A DNA stretch of 64,000 nucleotides. It comes from Morinoia aosen (lineage: Eukaryota > Arthropoda > Malacostraca > Amphipoda > Talitridae). Location of the stretch: the NCBI GenBank assembly GCA_030386875.1, contig JASJYW010000026.1, positions 14,898,246 to 14,962,245 on the forward strand, written 5' to 3'. Shown piece after piece: positions 46,945-58,822 of the stretch (within the stretch, counting starts at the first letter, position 1; each line of letters begins with the position of its first letter). The notes beneath the pieces are model-generated. The model saw nothing but the letters and a program-made list of their open reading frames with translations. It made no database searches and was not told where the DNA came from. Both the position numbers and the translations under genes were made by a program.

Positions 46945-49900
46945 AGGCCGAATGCGGTGAAAATCACGTCGTTTGCCGTTTCCCGTGGCGACATAGGAGG
47001 AAAGTGCATATTTAGCCGATTCCACGGTCGACAGGGCTAAAATGCGTGTTTTGGGCCATTCCTAGGCCGAATGCGGTGAAAATCACGTCGTTTGCTGTGT
47101 TCCGTGGCGACATAGGCGGAAAGTGCATATTTAGCCGATTCCACGGTCGACAGAACTAAAATGCGTGTTTTGGGCCATTCCTAGGCCGAATGCGGTGAAA
47201 ATCACGTCGTTTGCTGTTTCCCGTGGCGACATAGGCGGAAAGTGCATATTTTGCCGAATCCACGGTCGACAGAGCTAAAATGCGTGTTTTGGGCCATTCC
47301 TAGGCCGAATGCGGTGAAAATCACGTCGTTTGCTGTTTCCCGTGGCGACATAGGCGAAAAGTGCATATTTAGCCGATTCCACGGTCGACAGGGCTAAAAT
47401 GCGTGTTTTTGGCCATTCCTAGGCCGAATGCGGTGAAAATCACGTCGTTTGCTGTTTCCCGTGGCGACATAGGCGGAAAGTGCATATTTAGGCCGTTTCC
47501 ACGGTCGACAGAGCTAAAATGCGTGTTTTGGGCCATTCCTAGGCCGAATGCGGTGAAAATCACGTCGTTTGCTGTTTCCCGTGGCGACATAGGCGGAAAG
47601 TGCATATTTAGCCGATTCCACGGTCGACAGAGCTAAAATGCGTGTTTTGGGCCATTCCTAGGCCGAATGCGGGGAAAATCACGTCGTTTGCTGTTTCCCG
47701 TGGCGACATAGGCGGAAAGCGCATATTTAGCCGTTTCCACGGTCTACAGAGCTAAAATGCGTGTTTTGGGCCATTTTCTAGGCCGAATGCGGTGAAAATC
47801 TCGTCGTTTGCTGTTTCCCGTGGCGACATAGGCGGAATGTGCATATTTAGCCGATTCCACGGTCGACAGAGCTAAAATGCGTGTTTTGGGCCATTCCTAG
47901 GCAGAATGCGGTGAAAATCCCGTCGTTTGCTGTTTCCCGTGGCGACATAGGCGGAAAGTGCATATTTAGCCGCTTCCACGGTCGACAGAGCTAAAATGCG
48001 TGTTTTGGGCCATTCCTAGGCCGAATGCGGTGAAAATCACGTCGTTCGCTGTTTCCCGTGGCGACATAGGCGGAAAGTGCATATTTAGCCGTTTCCACGG
48101 TCGAAAGAGCTAAAATGCGTGTTTTGGGCCATTCCTAGGCCGAATGCGGTGAAAATCACGTCGTTTGCTGTTTCCCGTGGCGACATAGGCGGAAAGTGCA
48201 TATTTAGCCGATTCCACGGTCTACAGGGCTAAAATGCGTGTTTTTGGCCATTCCTAGGCCGAAAGCGGTGAAAACCACGTCGTTTGCTGTTTCCCGTGGC
48301 GACATACGCGGAAAGTGCATATTTAGCCGGTTCCACGGTCGACAGAGCTAAAATGCGTGTTTTGGGCCATTCCTAGGCCGAATGCGGTGAAAATCACGTC
48401 GTTTGCTGTTTCCCGTGGCGACATAGGCGGAAAGTGTATATTTAGCCGATTCCACGGTCAACAGGGCTAAAATGCGTGTTTTTGGCCATTCCTAGGCCGA
48501 ATGCGGTGAAAATCACATCGTTTGCTGTTTCCCGTGGCGACATAGGCGGAAAGTGCATATTTAGCCGTTTCCACGGTCGACAGAGCTAAAATGCGTGTTT
48601 TGGGCCATTCCTAGGCCGAATGCGGTGAAAATCACGTCGTCTGCTGTTTCCCGTGGCGACATAGGCAGAAAGTGCATATTTAGCCGATTCCACGGTCGAC
48701 AGAGCTAAAATGCGTGTTTTGGGCCATTCCTAGGCCGAATGCGGTGAAAATCCCGTCGTTTGCTGTTTCCCGTGGCGACATAGGCGGAAAGGGCATATTT
48801 AGCCGATCCCACGGTCGACAGAGCTAAAATGCGTGTTTTGGGCAGTTCCTAGGCCAAATGCGGTGAAAATCACGTCGTTTGCTGTTTCCCGTGGCGACAT
48901 AGGCGGAAAGTGCATATTTAGCCGATTCCACGGTCGACAGAGCTAAAATGCGTGTTTTGGTCCATTCCTAGGCCGAATGCGGTGAAAATCACGTCGTTTG
49001 CTGTTTCCCGTGGCGACATGGGCGGAAAGTGCATATATAGCCGTTTCCACGGTCGACAGAGCTAAAATGCGTGTTTTGGGCCATTCCTAGGCCGAATGCG
49101 GTGAAATCACGTTGTTTGCTGTTTCCCGTGGCGACATAGGCGGAAAGTGCATATTTAGCCGATTCCACGGTCGACAGAGCTAAAATGCGTGTTTTGTGCC
49201 ATTCCTAGGCCGAATGCGGTGAAAATCACGTCATTTGCTGTTTCCCGTGGCGACATAGGCGGAAAGTGCATATTCAGCCGATTCCACGGTCGACAGAGCT
49301 AAAATGCGTGTTTTGGGCCATTCCTAGGCCGAATGCGGTGAAAATCACGTCGTTTGCTGTTTCCCGTGGCGACATAAGCGGAAAGTGCATGTTTAGCCGT
49401 TTCCACGGTCGACAGAGCTAAAATGCGTGTTTTGGGCCATTCCTAGGCCGAATGCGGTGAAAATCACGTCGTTTGCTGTTTCCCGTGGTGACATAGGCGG
49501 AAAGTGCATATTTAGCCGATTCCACGGTCGACAGGGCTAAAATGCGTGTTTTAGGCCATTCCTAGGCCGAATGCTGTGAAAATCACGTCGTTTGCTGTTT
49601 CCCGTGGCGACATAGGCGGAAAGTGCATATTTAGCCGATTCCACCGTCGACAGAGCTAAAATGCGTGTTTTGGGCCATTCCTAGGCCGAATGCGGTGAAA
49701 ATCACGTCGTTTGCTGTTTCCCGTGGCGACATAGGCGGAAAGTGCATATTTAGCCGATTCCACGGTCGACAGAACTAAAATGCGTGTTTTTGGCCATTCC
49801 TAGGCCGAATGCGATGAAAATCACGTCGTTTGCTGTTTCCTGTGGCGACATAGGCGGAAAGTGCATATTTAGCCGATTCCACGGTCGACAGGGCTAAAAT

Positions 49901-52900
49901 GCGTGGTTTTGGGCCTTCCTAGCCGAATGCGGTGAAAATCACGTCGTTTGCTGTTTCCCGTGGCGATATAGGCGGAAAGTGCATATTTAGCCGATTCCAC
50001 GGTCGACAGGGCTAAAATGCGTGTTTTTGGCCATTCCTAGGCCGAATGCGGTGAAAATCACGTCGTTTGCTGTTTCCCGTGGCGACATAGGCGGAAAGTG
50101 CATATTTAGCCGATTCCACGGTCGACAGGGCTAAAATGCGTGTTTTGGGCCTTCCTAGGCCGAATGCGGTGAAAATCACGTCGTTTGCTGTTTCCCGTGG
50201 CGATATAGGCGGAAAGTGCATATTTAGCCGATTCCACGGTCGACAGGGCTAAAATGCGTGTTTTTGGCCATTCCTAGGCCGAATGCGGTGAAAATCACGT
50301 CGTTTGCTGTTTCCCGTGGCGACATAGGCGGAAAGTGCATATTTAGCCGATTCCACGGTCGACAGGGCTAAAATGCGTGTTTTGGGCCATTCCTAGGCCG
50401 AATGCGGTGAAAATCACGTCGTTTGCTGTTTCCCGTGGCGATATAGGCGGAAAGTGCATATTTAGCCGATTCCACGGTCGACAGAGCTAAAATGCGTGTT
50501 TTGGGCCATTCCTAGGCCGAATGCTGTGAAAATCACGTCGTTTGCTGTTTCCCGTGGCGATATAGGCGGAAAGTGCATATTTAGCCGATTCCACGGTCGA
50601 CAGAGCTAAAATGCGTGTTTTGGGCCATTCCTAGGCCGAATGCGGTGAAAATCACGTCGTTTGCTGTTTCCCGTGGCGACATAGGCGGAAAGTGCATATT
50701 TAGCCGATTCCCACGGTCGACACAGCTAAAATGCGTGTTTTGGGCCATTTCTAGGCCGAATGCGGTGAAAATCTCGTCGTTTGCTGTTTCCCGTGGCGAC
50801 ATAGGCGGAAAGTGCATATTTAGCCGATTCCACGGTCGACAGAGCTAAAACGCGTGTTTTGGGCCATTCCTAGGCAGAATGCGGTTAAAATCACGTCGTT
50901 TGCTGTATCCCGTGGCGACATAGGCGGAAAGTGCATATTTAGCCGCTTCCTCGGTCGACAGAGCTGAAATGCGTGTTTTGGGCCATTCCTAGGCCGAATG
51001 CGGTGAAAATCACGTCGTTTGCTGTTTCCCGTGGCGACATAGGCGGAAAGTGCATATTTAGCCGTTTCCACGGTCGAAAGAGCTAAAATGCGTGTTTTGG
51101 GCCATTCCTAGGCCGAATGCGGTGAAAATCACGTCGTTTGCTGTTTCCCGAGGCGATATAGGCGGAAAGTGCATATTTAGCCGATTCCACGGTCGACAGA
51201 ACTATAATGCGTGTTTTTGGCCATTCCTAGGCCGAATGCGATGAAAATCACGTCGTTTGCTGTTTCCTGTGGCGACATAGGCGGAAAATGCATATTTAGC
51301 CGATTCCACGGTCGACAGGGCTAAAATGCGTGTTTTGGGCCTTCCTAGGCCGAATGCGGTGAAAATCACGTCGTTTGCTGTTTCCCGTGGCGATATAGGC
51401 GGAAAGTGCATATTTAGCCGATTCCACGGTCGACAGGGCTAAAATGCGTGTTTTTGGCCATTCCTAGGCCGAATGCGGTGAAAATCACGTCGTTTGCTGT
51501 TTCCCGTGGCGACATAGGCGGAAAGTGCATATTTAGCCGTTTCCAGGGTCGAAAGAGCTAAAATGCGTGTTTTGGGCCATTCCTAGGCCGAATGCGGTGA
51601 AAATCACGTCGTTTGCTGTTTCCCGTGGCGACATAGGCGGAAAGTGCATATTTAGCCGATTCCACGGTCGACAGAGCTGAAATACGTGTTTTGGGCCATT
51701 CCTAGGCCGAATGCGATGAAAATCACGTCGTTTGCTGTTTCCTGTGGCGACATAGGCGGAAAGTGCATATTTAGCCGATTCCACGGTCGACAGGGCTAAA
51801 ATGCGTGTTTTGGGCCTTCCTAGGCCGAATGCGGTGAAAATCACGTCGTTTGCTGTTTCCCGTGGCGATATAGGCGGAAAGTGCATATTTAGCCGATTCC
51901 ACGGTCGACAGGGCTAAAATGCGTGTTTTTGGCCATTCCTAGGCCGAATGCGGTGAAATCACGTCGTTTGCTGTTTCCCGTGGCGACATAGGCGGAAAGT
52001 GCATATTTAGCCGATTCCACGGTCGACAGGGCTAAAATGCGTGTTTTGGGCCATTCCTAGGCCGAATGCGGTGAAAATCACGTCGTTTGCTGTTTCCCGT
52101 GGCGATATAGGCGGAAAGTGCATATTTAGCCGATTCCACGGTCGACAGAGCTAAAATGCGTGTTTTAGGCCATTCCTAGGCCGAATGCGGTGAAAATCAC
52201 GTCGTTTGCTGTTTCCCGTGGCGACATAGGCGGAAAGTGCATATTTTGCCGATTCCACGGTCGACAGAGCTAAATGCGTGTTTTGGGCCATTCCTACGCC
52301 GAATGCTGTGAAAATCACGTCGTTTGCTGTTTCCCGTGGCGACATAGGCGGAAAGTGCATATTTAGCCGATTCCACGGCCGACAGAGCTAAAATGCGTGT
52401 TTTGGGCCATTCCTAGGCCGAATGCGGTGAAAATCACGTCGTTTGCTGTTTCCCGTGGCGACATAGGCGGAAAGTGCATATTTAGCCGATTCCACGGTCG
52501 ACAGAGCTAAAATGCGTGTTTTGGGCCATTTCTAGGCCGAATGCGGTGAAAATCTCGTCGTTTTCTGTTTCCCGTGGCGACATAGGCGGAAAGTGCATAT
52601 TTAGCCAATTCCACGGTCGACAGAGCAAAAATGCGTGTTTTGGGCCATTTCTAGGCAGAATGCGGTGAAAATCACGTCGTTTGCTGTTTCCGTGGCGACA
52701 TAGGCGGAAAGTGCATATTTAGCCGCTTCCACGGTCGACAGAGCTTAAATGCGTGTTTTGGGCCATTCCTAGGCCGAATGCGGTGAAAATCACGTCGTTT
52801 GCTAATTCCCGTGGCGACATAGGCGGAAAGTGCATATTTAGCCGTTTCCACGGTCGAGAGAGCTAAAATGCGTGTTTTGGGCCATTCCTAGGCCGAATGC

Positions 52901-55900
52901 GGTGAAAATCACGTCGTTTGCTGTTTCCCGTGGCGACATAGGCGGAAAGTGCATATTTAGCCGATTCCACGGTCGACAGAGCTGAAATACGTGTTTTGGG
53001 CCATTCCTAGGCCGAATGCGATGAAAATCACGTCGTTTGCTGTTTCCTGTGGCGACATAGGCGGAAAGTGCATATTTAGCCGATTCCACGGTCGACAGGG
53101 CTAAAATGCGTGTTTTGGGCCTTCCTAGGCCGAATGCGGTGAAAATCACGTCGTTTGCTGTTTCCCGTGGCGATATAGGCGGAAAGTGCATATTTAGCCG
53201 ATTCCACGGTCGACAGGGCTAAAATGCGTGTTTTTGGCCATTCCTAGGCCGAATGCGGTGAAAATCACGTCGTTTGCTGTTTCCCGTGGCGACATAGGCG
53301 GAAAGTGCATATATAGCCGATTCCACGGTCGACAGGGCTAAAATGCGTGTTTTGGGCCTTCCTAGGCCGAATGCGGTGAAAATCACGTCGTTTGCTGTTT
53401 CCCGTGGCGATATAGGCGGAAAGTGCATATTTAGCCGATTCCACGGTCGACAGGGCTAAAATGCGTGTTTTTGGCCATTCCTAGGCCGAATGCGGTGAAA
53501 ATCACGTCGTTTGCTGTTTCCCGTGGCGACATAGGCGGAAAGTGCATATTTAGCCGAATCCACGGTCGACAGGGCTAAAATGCGTGTTTTGGGCCATTCC
53601 TAGGCCGAATGCGGTGAAAATCACGTCGTTTGCTGTTTCCCGTGGCGATATAGGCGGAAAGTGCATATTTAGCCGATTCCACGGTCGACAGAGCTAAAAT
53701 GCGTGTTTTGGGCCATTCCTAGGCCGAATGCTGTGAAAATCACGTCGTTTGCTGTTTCCCGTGGCGACATAGGCGGAAAGTGCATATTTAGCCGATTCCA
53801 CGGTCGACAGAGCTAAAATGCGTGTTTTGGGCCATTCCTAGGCCGAATGCGGTGAAAATCACGTCGTTTGCTGTTTCCCGTGGCGACATAGGCGGAAAGT
53901 GCATATTTAGCCGATTCCACGTTCGACACAGCTAAAATGCGCGTTTTGGGCCATTTCTAGGCCGAATGCGGTGAAAATCTCGTCGTTTGCTGTTTCCCGT
54001 GGCGACATAGGCGGAAAGTGCATATTTAGCCGATTCCACGGTCGACAGAGCTAAAATGCGTGTTTTGGGCCATTCCTAGGCAGAATGCGGTTAAAATCAC
54101 GTCGTTTGCTGTTTCCCGTGGCGACATAGGCGGAAAGTGCATATTCAGCCGCTTCCACGGTCGACAGAGCTAAAATGCGTGTTTTGGGCCATTCCTAGGC
54201 CGAATGCGGTGAAAATCACGTCGTTTGCTGTTTCCCGTGGCGACATAGGCGGAAAGTGCATATTTAGCCGTTTCCATGGTCGAAAGAGCTAAAATGCGTG
54301 TTTTGGGCCATTCCTAGGCCGAATGCGGTGAAAATCACGTCGTTTGCTGTTTCCCGAGGCGACATAGGCGGAAAGTGCATATTTAGCCGATTCCACGGTC
54401 GACAGAACTAAAATGCGTGTTTGTGGCCATTCCTAGGCCGAATGCGATGAAAATCACGTCGTTTGCTGTTTCCTGTGGCGACATAGGCGAAAAGTGCATA
54501 TTTAGCCGATTCCACGGTCGACAGGGCTAAAATGCGTGTTTTGGGCCTTCCTAGGCCGAATGCGGTGAAAATCACGTCGTTTGCTGTTTCCCGTGGCGAT
54601 ATAGGCGGAAAGTGCATATTTAGCCGATTCCACGGTCGACAGGGCTAAAATGCGTGTTTTTGGCCATTCCTAGGCCGAATGCGGTGAAAATCACGTCGTT
54701 TGCTGTTTCCCGTGGCGACATAGGCGGAAAGTGCATATATAGCCGTTTCCACGGTCGAAAGAGCTAAAATGCGTGTTTTAGGCCATTCCTAGGCCGAATG
54801 CGGTGAAAATCACGTCGTTTGCTGTTTCCCGTGGCGACATAGGCGGAAAGTGCATATTTTGCCGATTCCACTGTCGACAGAGCTAAAATGCGTGTTTTGG
54901 GCCATTCCTACGCCGAATGCTGTGAAAATCACGTCGTTTGCTGTTTCCCGTGGCGACATAGGCGGAAAGTGCATATTTAGCCGATTCCACGGCCGACAGA
55001 GCTAAAATGCGTGTTTTGGGCCATTCCTAGGCCGAATGCGGTGAAAATCACGTCGTTTGCTGTTTCCCGTGGCGACATAGGCGGAAAGTGCATATTTAGC
55101 CGATTCCACGGTCGACAGAGCTAAAATGCGTGTTTTGGGCCATTTCTAGGCCGAATGCGGTGAAAATCTCGTCGTTTGCTGTTTCCCGTGGCGACATAGG
55201 CGGAAAGTGCATATTTAGCCAATTCCACGGTCGACAGAGCAAAAATGCGTGTTTTGGGCCATTTCTAGGCAGAATGCGGTGAAAATCACGTCGTTTGCTG
55301 TTTCCCGTGGCGACATAGGCGGAAAGTGCATATTTAGCCGCTTCCACGGTCGACAGAGCTAAAATGCGTGTTTTGGGCCATTCCTAGGCCGAATGCGGTG
55401 AAAATCACGTCGTTTGCTAATTCCCGTGGCGACATTGGCGGAAAGTGCATATTTAACCGTTTCCACGGTCGACAGAGCTAAAATGCGTGTTTTGGGCCAT
55501 TCCTAGGCCGAATGCGGTGAAAATCACGACATTTGCTGTTTCCCGTGGCGACATAGGCGGAACGTGCATATGTAGCCGATTCCACGGTCGACAGAGCTAA
55601 AATGCGTGTTTTGGGCCATTCCTAGGCCGAATGCGGTGAAAATCACGTCGTTTGCTGTTTCCCATGACGACATAGGCGGAAAGTGCATATTTAGCCGGTT
55701 CCACGGTCGACAGGGCTAAAATGCGTGTTTATGGCCATTCCAAGGCCGAATGCGGTGAAAATCCCGTCGTTTGCTGTTTCCCGTGGCGACATAGGCGGAA
55801 AGTGCATATTTAGCCGATTCCACGGTCGACAGAGCTAAAATGCGTGTTTTGGGCCATTCCTAGGCCGAATGCGGTTAAAATCACGTCGTTTGCCGTTTCC

Positions 55901-57509
55901 CGTGGCGACATAGGTGGAAAGTGCATATATAGCCGTTTCCACGGTCGACAGAGCTAAAATGCGTGTTTTGGGCCATTCCTAGGCCGAATGCTGTGAGAAT
56001 CACGTCGTTTGCTGTTTCCCGTGGCGACATAGGCGGAAAGTGCATATTTAGCCGATTCCACGGTCGATAGGGCTAAAAAGCGTGTTTTTGGCCATTCCTA
56101 GGCCGAATGCGGTGAAAATCACGTCCTATGCTGTTTCCCGTGGCGACATAGGCGGAAAGTGCATATTTAGCCGTTTCCACGGTCGACAGAGCTAAAATGC
56201 ATGTTTTGGGCCATTCCTAGGCCGAATGCGGTGAAAATCACGTCGTTTGCTGTTTCCCGTCGCGACATAGGCGGAAAGTGCATACTTAGCAGTTTCCACG
56301 GTCGACAGGGCTAAAATGCGTACTTTGGGCCATTCCTAGGCCGAATGCGGTGAAAATCACGTCGTTTGCTGTTTCCCGTGGCGACATAGGCGAAAAGTGC
56401 ATATTTAGCCGATTCCACGGTCGATAGGGCTAAAATGCGTGTTTTTGGCCATTCCTAGGCCGAATGCGGTGAAAATCACGTCGTTTGCTGTTTCCCGTGG
56501 CGACATTGGCGGAAAGTGCATATTTAGCCGTTTCCACGGTCGACAGAGCTAAAATGCGTGTTTTGGGCCATTCCTAGGCCGAATGCGGTGAAAATCACGT
56601 CGTTTGCTGTTTCCCGTGACGACGTAGGCGAGAAGTGCATATTTAGCCGTTTCCACGGTCGACAGGGCTAAAATGCGTGTTTTGGGCCATTCCTAGGCCG
56701 AATGCGGTGAAAATCACGTCGTTTGCTGTTTCCCGTGTCGGCATAGGCGGAAAGTGCATATTTAGCCGATTCCACGGTCGACAGGGCCAAAATGCGTGTT
56801 TTGGGCCATTCCTAGGCCGAATGCGGTGAAAATCACGTCGTTTGCTGTTTCCCGTGGCGACATAGGCGGAAAGTGCATATTTAGCCGATTCCACGGACGA
56901 CAGAGCTTAAATACGTGTTTTGGGCCATTCCTAGGCCGAATGCGGTGAAAATCACGTCGTTTGCTGTTTCCCGTGGCGACATAGGCGGAAAGTGCATATT
57001 ATGCCGATTCCACGGTCGACAGAGCTAAAATGCGTGTTTTGGGCCATTCCTAGGCCGAATGCGGTGAAAATCACGTCGTTTGCTGTTTCCCGTGGCGACA
57101 TAGGCGGAAAGTGCATATTTAGCCGATTCCACGGTCGACAGAGCTAAAATGCGTGTTTTGGGCCATTCCTAGGCGGAATGCGGTGAAAATCACGTCGTTT
57201 GCTGTTTCCCGTGGCGACATAGGCGGAAAGTGCATATTTAGCCGATTCCACGGTCGACATGGCTAAAATGCGTGTTTTTGACCATTCCTAGGCCGAATGC
57301 GGTGAAAATCACGTCGTTTGCTGTTTCCCGTCGCGACATAGGCGGAAAGTGCATATTTAGCCGTTTCCACGGTCGACAGAGCTAAAATGCGTGTTTTGGC
57401 CCATTCCTAGGCTGAATGCGGTGAAAATCACGTCGTTTGCTGTTTCCCGTGGCGACATAGGCGGAAAGTGCATATTTAGCCGATTCCACGATCGACAGAG
57501 CTAAAATGC
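46945..57509 (-). repeat. 119-bp satellite array, reverse orientation (about 89 monomers)
   Basis: Continuation of the reverse array up to the BEL/Pao insertion. A two-base deletion marker, GGGCCTTCC in place of GGGCCATTCC, appears at 49911, 50147, 51337, 51812, 53117, 53354 and 54543. Its spacings include 1190, 1305 and 1189. Blocks repeat at shifts of about 3206 (49810-51560 with 53016-54766), about 1305 (51660-51900 with 52965-53205) and about 2612 (52140-52850 with 54755-55460), so duplications are nested. Confidence 0.97.
49810..55460 (-). repeat. Nested higher-order duplications in the reverse satellite
   Basis: The repeated order of rare variants (CCTGTGGCG, GGGCCTTCC, GACACAGC, AATCTCGTCG, AGGCAGAATG, TCGAAAGAGC, CCCGAGGCG) defines a block of about 1.75 kb copied 3206 bases downstream. 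Other copied blocks are interleaved at shifts of about 1305 and 2612. Boundaries are approximate, read by eye. Confidence 0.75.
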
Positions 57510-58040
57510 TGTCTAAAATAAAACCTTATTTTACGCTATTTTTCCGCGATTGGGGAAACTAGCCTTCGCGAGTTGTAATAAAGTATTTTAATTAAACTTC
57601 AAAGTTAAAATACACTCTGGGAGGCCGCCCGATATTCATAAAGTGTGAAGACTATTACAGACGGTTTCCTCGAGTCACGACACCTGAGAGAGGCAGACCC
57701 ATTTCAGCCTCAGCGGCGCACACATCTCCGTGCTTAATCAACTGCCTTTACATTCGAGAGCCCACGAAACGATGATGGGCTAAGGCACATATCCGGCACG
57801 GCCTGCGTCTTGTGGGCGCTGGCCTCTGGAGACTTCACTTCGCCTGCACACCTGCACGCCGTAGCCTGAGTGGCAGATGTAAGTCGGGCGGCCTTTATTT
57901 CCCGATGTCTGAAGCAGGCATTAATTAGGCTAGCCTCGGTGATCCTCTGTACGGGTTGCTTTTAAACGCGACTCGTGAAGCTAGGCTTTCCCTAATCTGT
58001 GGCGACAGCCGGGGCCAGGGCTTCAAAATGAAATACCACA

Positions 58041-58146
58041 ACTCTATTCGCGCATAATACCAAAACTCTATTCGCGCATAATACCAAAACTCTATTCGCG
58101 CATAATACCAAAACTCTATTCGCGCATAATACCAAAACTCTATTCG
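58041..58146 (+). repeat. 24-bp minisatellite in the BEL/Pao LTR
   Basis: Units with the core ACTCTATTCGCGCATAATAC begin at 58041, 58065, 58089, 58113 and 58137 (24-bp period). The last merges into the related 28-bp array. Confidence 0.9.
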
Positions 58147-58395
58147 ATCGTGCATAATAAAAATCTATTCGATCGTGTATAATAATATAAATTTATTCGT
58201 TCGTGTATAATATTAAAAATCTATTCGATCGTGTATAATATTAAAAATCTATTCGATCGTGTATAATATTGAAAATCTATTCGATCGTGTATAATATTGA
58301 AAATCTATTCGATCGTGTATAATATTAAAAGTCTATTCGTTCTTGCATAATATTAAAAGTCTATTCGTTCTTGCATAATATTGAAAGTATATTCG
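58139..58395 (+). repeat. 28-bp minisatellite in the BEL/Pao LTR
   Basis: About nine units with the core TCTATTCGATCGTGTATAAT and tails ATTAAAAA or ATTGAAAA. Later units change to TTCGTTCTTGCATAAT. The array is clearly derived from the same ancestor as the neighbouring 24-bp array and places CGATCG palindromes at regular spacing. Confidence 0.88.
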
Positions 58396-58708
58396 TGTAC
58401 AGCACTATAATCGATAAGTCTTCCTCCAGCAATCCATGCTCCTTGGGCGATCGCGAGGGTCCTCCATCCGGGTTGCCTGCCCGGGATGCTCCGCTCGTGC
58501 CCGGCCTGCCTCGGTCATCCAGAGGACTGTTGTTTAACTCCTCTGTAATTTTTTCCTTCGAACTTTCTGAAACTTAAAACCTGTGACTCCACAAAATTCA
58601 TCAAAATTAAAAGTCTTTGCGGTGGTGAATTTGGTTAATCTCCTTTGCGAGAGTAAATTTGAAATTAAGGAAGAGACCTCGAAGTTTTGATTGGGGGTTT
58701 TTTCTACA

Positions 58709-58726
58709 TGGCGCTGTAGACAGGAT
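58709..58726 (+). promoter_or_regulatory. Primer-binding site of the BEL/Pao element, probably tRNA-Ser type
   Basis: TGGCGCTGTAGACAGGAT directly follows the LTR. Its complement ends in AGCGCCA preceded by a tRNA T-stem-like ATCCTG, as in serine tRNAs. The tRNA identity is from general knowledge and was not checked. Confidence 0.6.
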
Positions 58727-58822
58727 GCCGAGGCGGCAGTGTGCGGGTGTGAGTCTCCTGGGTTGGCGGCCGGTGACGAGGCTGCGCTGATCTTCCAAAA
58801 TTGTGAGTAACTATCTTGAACT

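Larger units (their letters stand above)
57510..58708 (+). repeat. 5' LTR of the BEL/Pao element (probable limits)
   Basis: It starts TGTCTAAAAT at the satellite junction and ends TTTTCTACA directly before the primer-binding site, giving TG...CA ends and about 1199 bp. An AATAAA lies at 57577, and minisatellites occupy 58041-58395. The right limit is inferred because the 3' LTR is not in the window. Confidence 0.65.

Noticed and set aside
1-57509. CRISPR-like appearance of regular repeats
   Set aside because: The whole 119 bp is repeated with no unique spacers, and no cas genes are present; this is a eukaryotic satellite.
57925-58155. Antisense ORF with repeated EFWYYARI peptide
   Set aside because: A product of the 24-bp (8-codon) minisatellite in the LTR, not a gene.
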